Assembly (NCBI GenBank): GCA_032718475.1
Contig: JAUCBJ010001088.1
Coordinates: forward strand, 62,001 to 126,000
Direction: 5' to 3'
Source of the DNA: Nemertoderma westbladi
Lineage: Eukaryota > Xenacoelomorpha > Nemertodermatida > Nemertodermatidae
DNA length: 64,000 bases
Part shown: positions 33,911 to 42,180 of the stretch, in pieces
How the letters are laid out: every line of letters starts with the position of its first letter
Position numbering within the stretch: position 1 is the first letter of the stretch
Translations under genes and position numbers: made by a program
Notes under the pieces: model-generated
Seen by the model: only the letters and a program-made list of their open reading frames with translations
What the model was told of the DNA's origin: nothing
Database searches by the model: none

Positions 33911-36900
33911 TTTTTATATAATATAAAATACAAATAAATAAAAAATATATTCAAAAAAAATTAAAAATATTAAAATAATATATATATATATTATATATAT
34001 ATATTTATATATATTTTTTACTATTTTTAATTTTTTTTAATATATTTATTTTTTATTTTTTTTTTATTTTAACTTTTTCTTCTAAATTTTTAATATTTTT
34101 ATTTCTATACAATGCATAAAAGATAGTAACCTAATTCGAAAAATAGTGGGTTTGGGTTACCTGACTAACAGATATTTATATTATTATAATGTAGATTCTA
34201 CAATTGAAATATAATAAAAATATTAAAACATTTCAAAATGGGGGAATGTATGTCAGTTAGAAGTTAGAAAAGTCTTCAGCTAGGAATAGTGAACTTATTT
34301 ATTATGAAACAGTTCGAAACATTTGCCCAGGCAAAGTCCCGGTCTCTCTGGGCAGGTAGCGCACTCAAACCTCGAATTTTTGCGAATATTATTCGACCAG
34401 CAGATTCGGCATCTCTTCTGTGGTTTTGTCGATTTCGCAGTTGGGAGAATCTTCACAATGGCGTGAATGTCACTCGGAGGTTGAGCTTTAGGCAGACATC
34501 GCTTCTTATTATTTCTTGATCTATATGATGAAGATACTTGAGTCAAATGCTCAACAACATCTAGAAGAAAGATTGGAAAGCGCAACCTTGAAGTTTTAGC
34601 TGGTCTCTCCTTCTTGTAGAGTAAATAGGCATTTAGGACCAACCTCTCTATGCAATGCAACCCTAATTTCTTGAACCAGGTGTATGACTTCCTACAAATA
34701 TCTGCTGACGAGATTAACTGATCCGTGACATCGACGCCTCCCATTCTATAGTTATAGTTGTCTATGGCTATTGGCTTCTTATAGGTTATTGCTTCCGTAA
34801 GTGTACGGCGGCTCTTCTCAACTTCTCCCGCATGGTCTATCGTTGTGATGAAATATACAATCTTTTTATCACAAAACTTTATGGCCAACACAGGCCCTTT
34901 GCCGTTGTTATTCCTTGCATATACAGATGAAATCGGCACTATCTGAGCATCCTTCAGAAGTGTGGGTATTCCCCTATTTTCTCGGACAGTCCCCCTCATT
35001 CCTGTATTCCGAGAATTGAGAAAGTTGGCGAGTCGGAGGCTGCAATACCAGTTATCCAGGTTGATATTATAACCAGCATCCAGGAACTTCACTTTGCTAA
35101 GCAGTGCCACTACTACTTTTTCTGACTTCGATAGATTTTCTGAGTTCGGTTCACTAGACTCAATGTCTGATTTCGCACCATAATATATAATTGTCGCCAC
35201 TACGTAACCTGAAGAATCACACAAGATAAACAGTTTTATTCCGAAACGGGCACGTTTTATTCTAATGAACTGTTTGAAGTGGAGGCGCCCTTTGAATAAT
35301 AGCAATGACTCATCTAGTGAAAGTTCCTGAGCAGGAATATAGACAGAACAAATTTCATGGAATTCATCCATAAAATCGGTAAGTCGGGTGGCTTTCTCAG
35401 TGGCGACGTAATTATCAGGATTGGAAAAGCGCAGAAACTTTAAAATATTCGTGAATCGGTCACGGGACATAACACTGGCAAAATAGGGGGTTTCATTAAT
35501 TGATCGGGTAGACCAATAATCGTGAATCGTAGCCTTTCTTATAACCGACATCAGTATAGTGAGTCCTAAAAAAGCCCGCATCTCCAGTAGAGTAACGTCC
35601 TTCACTTTTAGTTCCATCGGACCGCTTCCAGTACCAGTACCGGTGCCGGTGCTCGGTGGTAATTCAGCTATTTTCTCCCGCTGTATGGCGATTCTTCTAT
35701 TCGTACTATCACACAGTACTTGAATCAAACTATCAGTAACAAACATATCGACATAATCTTTCAAATCAAACTCCGTTGTGTCGATAGCATTCTGCCACCC
35801 AACTTGACGCGAGTTTATGGGGAAAGGCCTATCTAAATTTATAGAATCATTGTTTCCCGTTACAAGATTCCAAGGCGCCGATTCAGGTGGGACGTTTCCA
35901 TAACCAACACCGGTTCCAGTAGGAAGGCCCAAATCTATAGGATCAGTATCGGAAGATTCTGAGTCAGAACAATTATCTGCAAGTTCATCATCAGTCGATT
36001 CGATGTCTGATACTTCATCATCTGACTCGGAAGAACTGTCATCGATATCGAAGCCAAGTCGTTTCAGGGGTTTCGGGTTCCTTTTTGGATAAGAGCGATT
36101 CATAATGTCCCTCTACATTCTACACCTCTCTCTACATAGGCTTTACTGCGACTACACTCTAAATGTAAACGTCGCTACTGTTCCTACTGCATACTACAAT
36201 ACTGCATAGATAGGCCTACAGACAGTTATTAAAATTATTACACATTTGAATTTCCCGCCAGATGCAAGCGCTGAAGGGCTCTGTACATCAAATTTATGTT
36301 CCTGCTAGGGTTCTGACATCTGATAGGATGCTAATGATATGAGAAACATCATGACCTACCATGTAGGTCATAGAGCCCTATTGTGTGACCTACCATGTAG
36401 GTCACCGGCGTCAAAGGGTTAAAAGTCATTAAAAGACAACAAAAGTCATTAAAGGGACAACAAAGGTCATTATGCACAATTCGTAATAAAAGGAGGACAA
36501 AAAGTCAAATAAAAGGACATAAAAAATCACTGCCATTTTGACAGTGATTTTGATAAGTTTTATAAGTCTTGATTGACAAGTGGGCCTATGACAGGCCCAC
36601 TTTTTGGAGTAGCATGTAAAATAATATTAGAGATGATAACACTTAATAACTTAACCAGTATTATTATTTATTTAGTATATAAATGTATTATTATTTTATC
36701 AATAGCTCTGCCGTGTAATGTGAAAAGACCGCAAGTCACAAAAAGTCATTTCGAGATTGTTGGTTTAAAATGTCCGTAAATTACAATTTTTTTTAACCCT
36801 TCGCAATTGGGGGTGGGAAATTTTTCTACGTGATTATTTTTCACTTTCCATTAATATTTTGACGTCAGAGTTATTTTTTGTACTTACGGTATTTTTGCAT

Positions 36901-38736
36901 TGTACAACCTACTGTATATGTAAATACATATTTCAAGACACATATTTCAATAAAACCGTATTTGCGTTTTCTTATTATCTATGCAATGACAAAACACCGT
37001 AAGTGTTGTTTTTTTGTTCGTTTTTTTTTGCATAAATTTAAATAGTTGCTGTCTTTTTCCTTTGTAACACTATACACATGTTGTGACTTACGGCCTTTCT
37101 ACATTGCATATCTCGTGAACTATAGTAGATACGGTGTTCTCGATTATACCATTAGATACAGCGCAATATTTAGACCCAGAAAATGTGAATTTAGGAAAAA
37201 TGCGACTTACGGTCTTTTTACATTGTACGGCAGAGCTATTTATAATTTATTTATTTATTACAGGCAAATGATGGACAATGTGGAGCCATTAATGTAAGTT
37301 TATTAGTTATTTTAAATTATTATTTTAAATGTAATTTCATGCGATTTCATAGATATTGTAAGTGGTGACAAGTTGAGTTGAATTCATAAAAGTTATAATA
37401 ATATTTCCTAACAGGTAACAGAGCCGGAAGAAAATATTAATGGGTTGAGTGACCAAGTAAAATATTTAAATACAAACCTAACTAACCGATTCGATGAGCT
37501 ATATAACGATGTTAGTTTCTTAACCAGTAATTATTTGTAACATAATTAATTATTTGCCGTGTTGAAGTCGTTCAGTTTTTATTGATGTATTATCTTTATA
37601 TTTATTTGTGTGGAATTAATTTCGCACTACCAAATCGCCAGGGCGACATATTTCCTAACTTTATATCGCAGTGCGACATTATTTCTCAGTATGTCCCTAC
37701 GCCATATATTTACTATGTATTTCAGTATATCCAGTATGTCAGTCTGTCACACAGTATGTCAGTATTAAGTGCAAATAATTCCTACAAATAATTCCACCAC
37801 ATTAAATCTTTTACGGCCCTCGTTCTATTATTTCACTAAACAAAATCACTCGTGCCGTAACGCTATAATGTGCTATTTTATGAGCAACGACGTAATATAG
37901 TTAGTATTTAATTGCTCTAAATGTTGGGTCGAAATGCCGGCGTTTAATGATTTCCCTAGAGAACTCCAACCCAACCACTGATCAGATGTGGGCAGAGGAT
38001 TTACAGAATTTAATAAACCATTTCAATTAATAATATTTCATAACAGGTTAAAGAGTTGGAAGACCAGAATAAAGAGTTGGAAGACCAGTTTACAGAGTTA
38101 GTTTACATGTTACATGATACAGAGATAGGGAAATTATCCATTACACTGTATCAGCTAATGGCTCCTGGGCTAATAAAGCATAATGATGGGCTGAAGATTC
38201 AACAAAGAGTTGATGGATCTGTTGACTTCTATCGAGACTGGGATGAATATGTTGAAGGATTTGGCGACCCGAATACCAATTTTTGGTTGGGGTTGGAGAC
38301 GATCCACAAGCTGAGTGAAAATGGGGTGAATTTGAGGGTCGATTTGTGGTTCACTGGAAGGGGATATAAAGGTGGTGATGGTGATGATAGAAGGGAGAGG
38401 GTGGATTACACCAACGAACACCGATACGCGGAATACAACAACTTCTCTATCGGATCAGCTGCAACTAATTACACCCTAAATGTATCCGGTTACCATGGTA
38501 CTGCTGGTGACGCATTGGAGTATTCCAACGGTCTCCCATTCTCTACCAAGGACCGCGATAATGACAGGTGGGACTACGTCAACTGCGCCGTACGACGAAC
38601 TGGGTCGTGGTGGTACGGGCGCTGCGCGGACAGTAACTTGAACGGAGAATATGGTGCGGATGGGAAAGGACCTTATTGGGCTCATTTAACTGCAGGGAAA
38701 CCGGCTTCTCGAGTTAAAATGAAGATTTGGATTTAG
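29338..38736 (+). CDS. Secreted fibrinogen-related protein (FReD), four coding exons
   Basis: Exons: 29338-29394, 37264-37293, 37415-37510 and 38047-38736. All junctions are phase 0, with donors GTAAGT, GTAAGT and GTTAGT and AG acceptors, giving 290 residues. Residues 1-19 are a signal peptide (ends ALFLLQ), 20-29 a short segment with one Cys, 30-61 and the start of exon 4 a coiled coil (LSDQVKYLNTNLTN; ELEDQNKELEDQFTEL), then a fibrinogen-like globular domain. FReD lectins bind acetylated or other surface ligands and often act in immunity or coagulation-like defence. Here the product should be secreted and oligomeric. The N-terminal third of the usual FReD, with its first Cys pair, is missing. 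Intron 1 is 7.9 kb and holds a piggyBac element. The linkage of exon 1 to exon 2 is inferred from phase and context. Confidence 0.75.
29395..30141. other. Intron 1, 5' part
   Basis: Unique-looking AT-rich intron sequence. It contains a short CCGGTA/TACCGG-rich cluster at 29930-29955. No exon is visible. Confidence 0.4.
31013..31140 (-). repeat. LINE 3' end with (TATC)n-type tail
   Basis: Read on the minus strand, AATTGTCAATAAACATATCT is followed by ATCTATCTAC, a polyadenylation-like AATAAA and a short tetranucleotide tail, as LINE 3' ends have. About 80 bp of similar AT-rich 3' UTR-like sequence precede it. Confidence 0.4.
31395..31560. repeat. Dispersed repeat, copy 1 (GGAGCAGGTTACAG ... 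CCCTGGAGAGGGAT)
   Basis: AAAGGAGCAGGTTACAG is followed about 85 bp later by TCCCTGGAGAGGGATGATTTT and TCCTCCCTATCTG. The same two anchors in the same order and spacing occur at 40370-40540. The first anchor, inverted, is also the core of the minisatellite at 32745-33400. Confidence 0.6.
32745..33400. repeat. Minisatellite, unit about 63-69 bp, about ten copies
   Basis: The unit contains GGTTAGAAAATCCCGCCTCT, GTAACCTGCTCCTTTCCCTC, AATTAGTTAAGTGATCGTTT and ATTGTTTT. Copies diverge toward the 3' side. The centre is the inverted form of the GGAGCAGGTTACAG anchor of the dispersed repeat family at 31395 and 40370. Confidence 0.85.
33401..33688. repeat. Imperfect tandem duplication before piggyBac
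   Basis: AAATTTTGAATGTTTTGGCACAGGCAT occurs twice (about 33529 and 33595) with a similar CAGAAATCA context, and a weaker third relative lies at about 33475. It ends at TTAA 33685-33688, the piggyBac target site. Confidence 0.6.
33840..34110. repeat. (AT)n and TTTTA-rich low-complexity tract inside piggyBac
   Basis: Long (AT)n runs at 33848-33905 and 33977-34010 are followed by T- and A-rich runs, making self-complementary stretches. It lies between the left TIR and the transposase stop codon. Confidence 0.8.
34295..36103 (-). CDS. PiggyBac transposase, intact, 602 aa
   Basis: Catalyses cut-and-paste excision and insertion at TTAA. The ATG at 36103 follows about 315 bp of right-end sequence. 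Residues 1-70 are acidic and Ser-rich (SSSESDDEVSDIESTDDE). The DDE_Tnp_1_7 core follows: ELSLDESLLLFKGRLHFKQ carries the first Asp, INLDNWYCSL the second and RMGGVDVTDQLIS the third, so the catalytic triad is present. FGIKLFILCDSSGY and KRSYTWFKK-like segments (here RKSYTWFKKLG) are family signatures. The C-terminal 45 residues hold a Cys-rich zinc finger (CRICW, CATCPERPGLCLGKC) that binds the element ends in relatives. Length is normal and no stops are found. Codon use does not suggest decay. Confidence 0.95.
   Translation of the reverse strand: MNRSYPKRNPKPLKRLGFDIDDSSSESDDEVSDIESTDDELADNCSDSESSDTDPIDLGLPTGTGVGYGNVPPESAPWNLVTGNNDSINLDRPFPINSRQVGWQNAIDTTEFDLKDYVDMFVTDSLIQVLCDSTNRRIAIQREKIAELPPSTGTGTGTGSGPMELKVKDVTLLEMRAFLGLTILMSVIRKATIHDYWSTRSINETPYFASVMSRDRFTNILKFLRFSNPDNYVATEKATRLTDFMDEFHEICSVYIPAQELSLDESLLLFKGRLHFKQFIRIKRARFGIKLFILCDSSGYVVATIIYYGAKSDIESSEPNSENLSKSEKVVVALLSKVKFLDAGYNINLDNWYCSLRLANFLNSRNTGMRGTVRENRGIPTLLKDAQIVPISSVYARNNNGKGPVLAIKFCDKKIVYFITTIDHAGEVEKSRRTLTEAITYKKPIAIDNYNYRMGGVDVTDQLISSADICRKSYTWFKKLGLHCIERLVLNAYLLYKKERPAKTSRLRFPIFLLDVVEHLTQVSSSYRSRNNKKRCLPKAQPPSDIHAIVKILPTAKSTKPQKRCRICWSNNIRKNSRFECATCPERPGLCLGKCFELFHNK
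36423..37263. repeat. Intron 1, 3' part, with short repeated motifs
   Basis: AAAGTCATTAAAAG-ACAACAAAAG words recur at 36424-36500. The motif ACTTACGGT-TTTT-CATTGTA occurs three times (about 36882, 37082 and 37203), suggesting an old tandem structure of about 120-200 bp. No exon is visible before 37264. Confidence 0.5.
37264..37293 (+). CDS. Exon 2 of the FReD gene
   Basis: Ten codons, ANDGQCGAIN, between acceptor TTACAG and donor GTAAGT, phase 0 at both sides. It carries one Cys that could link subunits. The micro-exon is supported by its splice sites and phase. Confidence 0.6.
37415..37510 (+). CDS. Exon 3 of the FReD gene: coiled coil
   Basis: Thirty-two codons, with NINGLSDQVKYLNTNLTNRF in the middle, between acceptor CTAACAG and donor GTTAGT. 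Leu/Val/Ile fall on heptad-like positions. Exon 4 begins with a similar VKELEDQNKELEDQ, and both acceptors read AACAG|GT, so exons 3 and 4 may share an ancestral duplicated start. Confidence 0.65.
37511..38046. other. Intron 3 of the FReD gene
   Basis: AT-rich intron with no exon-like frame. A short CAGTATGTC repeat occurs at 37686-37762. Confidence 0.5.
38047..38736 (+). CDS. Exon 4 of the FReD gene: fibrinogen-like domain
   Basis: 229 codons plus TAG. After the coiled coil the fibrinogen signatures are clear: QQRVDGSVDFYRDWDEYVEG, DPNTNFWLGLETIHKLS, SGYHGTAGDALEY and FSTKDRDNDRWDYVNCAV (Asp-x-Asp calcium site with the first Cys of the conserved C-terminal disulphide), then SWWYGRCADSNLNGEY (second Cys) and a C-terminal VKMKIWI. 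The start of a normal FReD (about 50 residues, first Cys pair, GGGW) is replaced by a helical segment. An insertion RGYKGGDGDDRRERVDYTNE replaces the usual short acidic loop. The frame is fully open. Confidence 0.9.
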   Translation, partial: VKELEDQNKELEDQFTELVYMLHDTEIGKLSITLYQLMAPGLIKHNDGLKIQQRVDGSVDFYRDWDEYVEGFGDPNTNFWLGLETIHKLSENGVNLRVDLWFTGRGYKGGDGDDRRERVDYTNEHRYAEYNNFSIGSAATNYTLNVSGYHGTAGDALEYSNGLPFSTKDRDNDRWDYVNCAVRRTGSWWYGRCADSNLNGEYGADGKGPYWAHLTAGKPASRVKMKIWI

Positions 38737-38743
38737 TAAAACT

Positions 38744-39306
38744 GTAAGTTTTATATAAAATTACTAAATAATTTCAATAGAGTTGCGTTGGAAACTAACT
38801 TTTACATTTAATTATAAAATTAATTTTTATTCTACTGAGTAAAACCAGTTACCGCGGGTAGGAATCGCAATGTGTTAAAAATTTAATATGAAACATTTAA
38901 TTTTATTTCACTAAATTCCAAATGACCTCCATCACCATCTCTATGAAATATTATGCTATATGGTTTACATTTACATTTAATTATAAAAAATAATAATAAA
39001 TGATAAATAATAAAATATAATAAAAAAAATTAATATTAATTAATAAATATAAATAAGATATAATAATATATTTGGGTGAAAAGTTAATAATAATAATTAA
39101 TAATAATGAGTTCCGGAATAAATATCGTTTTTTACTATAAAATTATTAACTTTAACGTTTTTATTATTTATTTTGCAGTTTGAATTCCCAATAAGTTTTA
39201 GAAGAGACTGAATCTTGGCTATTCTGCTATATGTTACCAGTTTATATGTGTGATGGTTATGGGTTATTGGTTTATGTTTGGTTAATATTTACAATATATT
39301 AATAAA
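38744..39306 (+). promoter_or_regulatory. 3' UTR intron and poly(A) signal of the FReD gene
   Basis: Eight nt after the TAG there is a strong donor CT|GTAAGT (38744). An acceptor TTTTGCAG ends at 39178. The last exon would start at 39179 and carry AATAAA at 39301-39306. An intron in the 3' UTR is an inference from these sites. Confidence 0.45.
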
Positions 39307-39360
39307 TTATAGTTGCAATAACTTAACTTTATTTACTTAACTTGCTGTTAGACCAGGAGG

Positions 39361-39560
39361 GGCCGGTTGCATATAAATCAACCTTAGCTAAGGTGCACCT
39401 TAACTCATAAGTGTTGCCTTAAATATTTCAACATCCGTATCAGTTGTCTGCCTAATATTACCTAATATATTTTATAGAAACATTTTGAGAACGTCGGAGG
39501 AGTTACAAGAGCAAAATTTGGACTTTTCAAAATCAGCTGATATAATTTAACAAATTAATT
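39361..39560. other. Intergenic gap between convergent genes
   Basis: Only about 200 bp separate the FReD poly(A) region from that of the TEX36-like gene. The start (GGGGCCGGTTGCATATAAAT followed by CTTAGCTAAGG) resembles a short MITE or SINE end, but no partner end was found. Confidence 0.35.
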
Positions 39561-39574
39561 GTAAATTAAAATTC

Positions 39575-39580
39575 TTTATT
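39575..39580 (-). promoter_or_regulatory. Poly(A) signal of the TEX36-like gene
   Basis: AATAAA on the minus strand overlaps the TAA stop codon (TAATAAAG), so the 3' UTR would be only about 20-30 nt. Confidence 0.5.
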
Positions 39581-40083
39581 ACCTAATAATATACAAATAA
39601 ATCCTATTATATTGTAAAGCCTCTGTTTGAATATCGCCATATCGCGAATATGAACCGGAATCAGGAGCTGTCATACCAACCCGGATATATTCCGAGCGAT
39701 CAGTCGCCCTGACTACGGGGGTCGGGTAGACACGGGGGGAGCGGGAGTGGGGTCGGAAGGATTCCGAGGTGGCGGCCAGGGAAACAGGAGGGATATCAAG
39801 CGTTATCCCCGCGGTTGTATCCGGGGTTACAGACGAGACTCGGTTGAAACCCCTCCGGTAAACCGACGTGTAGGGCCGGGTACCTCGCCCAGCTGTGTCA
39901 CTCACCCACTCGATGTGGTTCGCAGACAGATGCTGCCGCTTATCTCCGTATGATTTAAACTTCTCAAACTTCTCGTCGAAATAAACCCCGTAGTCGCGCG
40001 TCTGATGTCGGTTGTCGTGATAAGAGAAAGGGTTTCCAGTTTTACATTTTCGCCTCGATTTGTTTAGGAAATCCGGCGGTATT
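39579..40083 (-). CDS. TEX36: TEX36-like protein, last exon (HDNR-motif domain)
   Basis: The minus-strand frame is open from an acceptor TTCTACCTACAG|AATACC at 40084-40089 to TAA at 39579-39581 (167 codons). It contains NPFSYHDNRHQTRDYGVYFD and later KRQHLSANHIEW. The PFS-HDNRH core and the KRQH-S-N segment match my memory of vertebrate TEX36 and the Pfam family named for the conserved HDNR motif, a testis and ciliated-cell protein of unknown biochemical role. The last 90 residues are Pro/Ser/Arg/Tyr-rich and look lineage-specific. The 5' exons are not located beyond 40234 and may lie to the right of this window's repeat-filled part. It converges on the FReD gene. Confidence 0.7.
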
Positions 40084-40207
40084 CTGTAGGTAGAAGCGTC
40101 GTGTCTTTGCGAAAGTTCTAGAACATTACTATTATTGCACTGTATGTAAAGGAATACTTATCACTACCCCTGTCCTCAAACATTACAACACTAACCAATA
40201 TACTTAC

Positions 40208-40234
40208 CTACAATGTGATGTATCTCCGATGGGA
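40208..40234 (-). CDS. TEX36: Possible 27-nt penultimate exon of the TEX36-like gene
   Basis: On the minus strand a pyrimidine-rich acceptor (GTTTTTTTCCTTCTGCGGCC, CCTAG) precedes TCCCATCGGAGATACATCAC, ending ATTGTAG|GTAAGTA at 40208. Its phase joins in frame with the last exon (GDTSH then CRIPPDF). Donor quality is high, but the small size keeps confidence low. Confidence 0.4.
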   Translation of the reverse strand, partial: SHRRYITL

Positions 40235-40369
40235 CTAGGGGCCGCAGAAGGAAAAAAACAATACAATGACAATATTATGAGATCCGTTGTTTATGCCAGC
40301 CGGAGACGGGGGAAACTGGACGCAAAACCAGCCTTGGTGATTTCATATCCCGCCTCAATTTTAAATTCT

Positions 40370-40540
40370 CAATTTAGGGAAAGGAGCAGGTTACAGTGGC
40401 ACAATAAAATAAACACAATAGAACAGGTTATAGTTTTATTTTTGCTCGTAATCAGCTGTTATTTGCGTCGAATTTCCCCTGGAGAGGGATAAATTTTTAT
40501 TGCGTCCAGTTTCCCCCCTATCTGGCCAGCCGAGCCTTGA
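40370..40540. repeat. Dispersed repeat, copy 2 (GGAGCAGGTTACAG ... CCCTGGAGAGGGAT)
   Basis: AGGGAAAGGAGCAGGTTACAG and, about 95 bp later, CCCCTGGAGAGGGATAAATTTT and CCCCCCTATCTG, in the same order as at 31395-31560. The preceding ATATCCCGCCTCAATTTTAA also resembles the 32745-33400 minisatellite unit. Confidence 0.6.
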
Positions 40541-40829
40541 CCCCAGCTGAAAGTCATCACCCACAAATTGAACGCGAAATGTTGTCTGTAACATTTGGAG
40601 CTTATTCCGGTAATATTTGATTGGTCTTCCATTGACTGTCTAGCAATGACTATAAACCCTTTAAAGCCATATTTAATAAACCGATAATGCTAAGGAGTTT
40701 CGTTCTCAGGAGATTATACCTTAATAAACATAACTGAAGCTTATCTCAGTCTCAGCACGATATCCTTAGTCTAATGGAGTGATCGAAAGTCCTCATCGGG
40801 GGATCAAAAATATGATTAAAATTGATAAT

Positions 40830-42180
40830 TTTTTACATCTCACGATCTCGCGTTGACCAAACTAAATAACAATAAATACGACAATTATTTCAGACGACAT
40901 GAACATTGATTTACTTCAACTACAAAAGCTAAACAATACATAGATTTACTTTCCTCTAACGGCTACGTAAAATTAATTAAAACTCCAACTCGAATAACCC
41001 CCTGGTCCAAAACCCTCATTGATCACACAATAACTAATATCACAACACGCGTCTTTTCTACACTCATAGGTACCTCCGACCATCAACCCACATTCTCGAT
41101 CTTTGAAAAATTTACTTGTCACTTTTATCAAAATTAAAATAAAACGCTTTTTGACTTCTCCCAATTTAATCCTGACTCCTTCAATCGCGTTATCGAACGA
41201 GAAACCTCATGGTCTTACATCTCATCGTCAGTAACAGCCCGGAAAAATTTGATGAATTTTAGAATAATTTTGTTAAAATATGCGATACCCATGTTCCCAA
41301 AAAAACGTTTTCTCCACCAACCCTTCCAAAAAAACCATGGATAACAAATAAATTAATCAAATTAACGATTATCAAAAATGATTTATACCGCATTTATATC
41401 AAAAATTCAATGGGCACAGTGCTTTAAATGCTGCAGCCTAGCCCAACCCCGGCTTTCATCCTTTAGTGGTCGATAAATGGAAACCAAGGCAACTTGGGAA
41501 ACAGAGTGGAAGGGTTTACTGTGGAAGATCATCCATGGTGGTGAAGAGGCATTCCTTGGCTTAACGAGCCTAAAAGATTCTCCCATTCATATCAAAAATT
41601 CATCTGACGAAAACTTGACTTCCTTCAAAAGATTTAGAAATAAACCCTTCTACGAACAGCTGAAAATAACTACTACGCAAAAAATTTTTACGATAACTCA
41701 GGGAACATTCGAGAAAAACATGGATGATTATAAATAGCGCACTAAATAAATCAAACAAAAACTCCATTCCAAAACAGATTACAATTTACACTGGCGATTC
41801 AATTAAGACCACCATTACCGACCCAGCTGAAATAGCCTCAAAATTTAATGACCACTTAATCACAATTTAATGACCACTTTTCTACTATAGGACCCAACCT
41901 AGCCAATGAAATCCCCCGTTCTACCCGCTCCACAACACGTTTTGTATATCACTCCAATCCGAAGTCTTTCGTAATTACAGAAACAACACCAGTAAAAGTA
42001 GAATACCGTCTTCTCCAACTCAATCCTAATTCTGCTACTAATGACCCCTTCTCTAACAAATTGCTTACGGTTGCCGCTAAACCTCCATCTAAGCTACCTC
42101 ATTAACTTATCTTTTTCCATAGGTTTCTTCCCGGATTCTCTAAAAATTGCTAGAGTGACTCCCATCCATTAACCGTTACA
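40830..42180 (+). pseudogene. Decayed LINE fragment: endonuclease end to start of RT
   Basis: Broken frames read DMNIDLLQLQKLNN, LIDHTITNITTRVFSTLIGT and SDHQPTFSIF (endonuclease SDH motif), then PWITNKLIKLTIIKNDLYRI (the linker W-T/N-I motif) and, after a foreign insert, RFRNK and WMIINSALNK-like segments. LPHXLINLSFS-like and IARVTPIHK-like codons near 42100-42170 mark the start of the reverse transcriptase. Many stops and frame changes are present. A single satellite unit (41490-41560) lies inside it. Confidence 0.65.
41490..41560 (-). repeat. Solitary copy of the 63-bp satellite unit
   Basis: GGGAAACAGAGTGGAAGGGT, TTACTGTGGAAGATCATCCA, TGGTGGTGAAGAGGCATTCC: this is one unit, about 66 bp, of the minisatellite found in about 40 copies at 48530-51045, in inverse orientation and inserted in LINE sequence 7 kb away. 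Confidence 0.85.

Larger units (their letters stand above)
33689..36418 (-). mobile_element. Complete piggyBac transposon, 2.73 kb
   Basis: Terminal inverted repeats CCCTTTGACGCC (33689-33700) and GGCGTCAAAGGG (36407-36418) are flanked on both sides by TTAA (33685-33688, 36419-36422), the piggyBac target duplication. The intact transposase lies inside on the minus strand. The right end carries two copies of the imperfect palindrome TGACCTACCATGTAGGTCA (about 36353-36370 and 36386-36404). TGCTAGGGCTCTGA (left) and TGCTAGGGTTCTGA (right) are subterminal repeats. AT-rich microsatellite DNA fills 33840-34110. The element looks intact and recent. Confidence 0.93.

Noticed and set aside
41477-41737. 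86-codon plus-strand frame
   Set aside because: It is a chance fusion of a solitary satellite unit with decayed LINE sequence.
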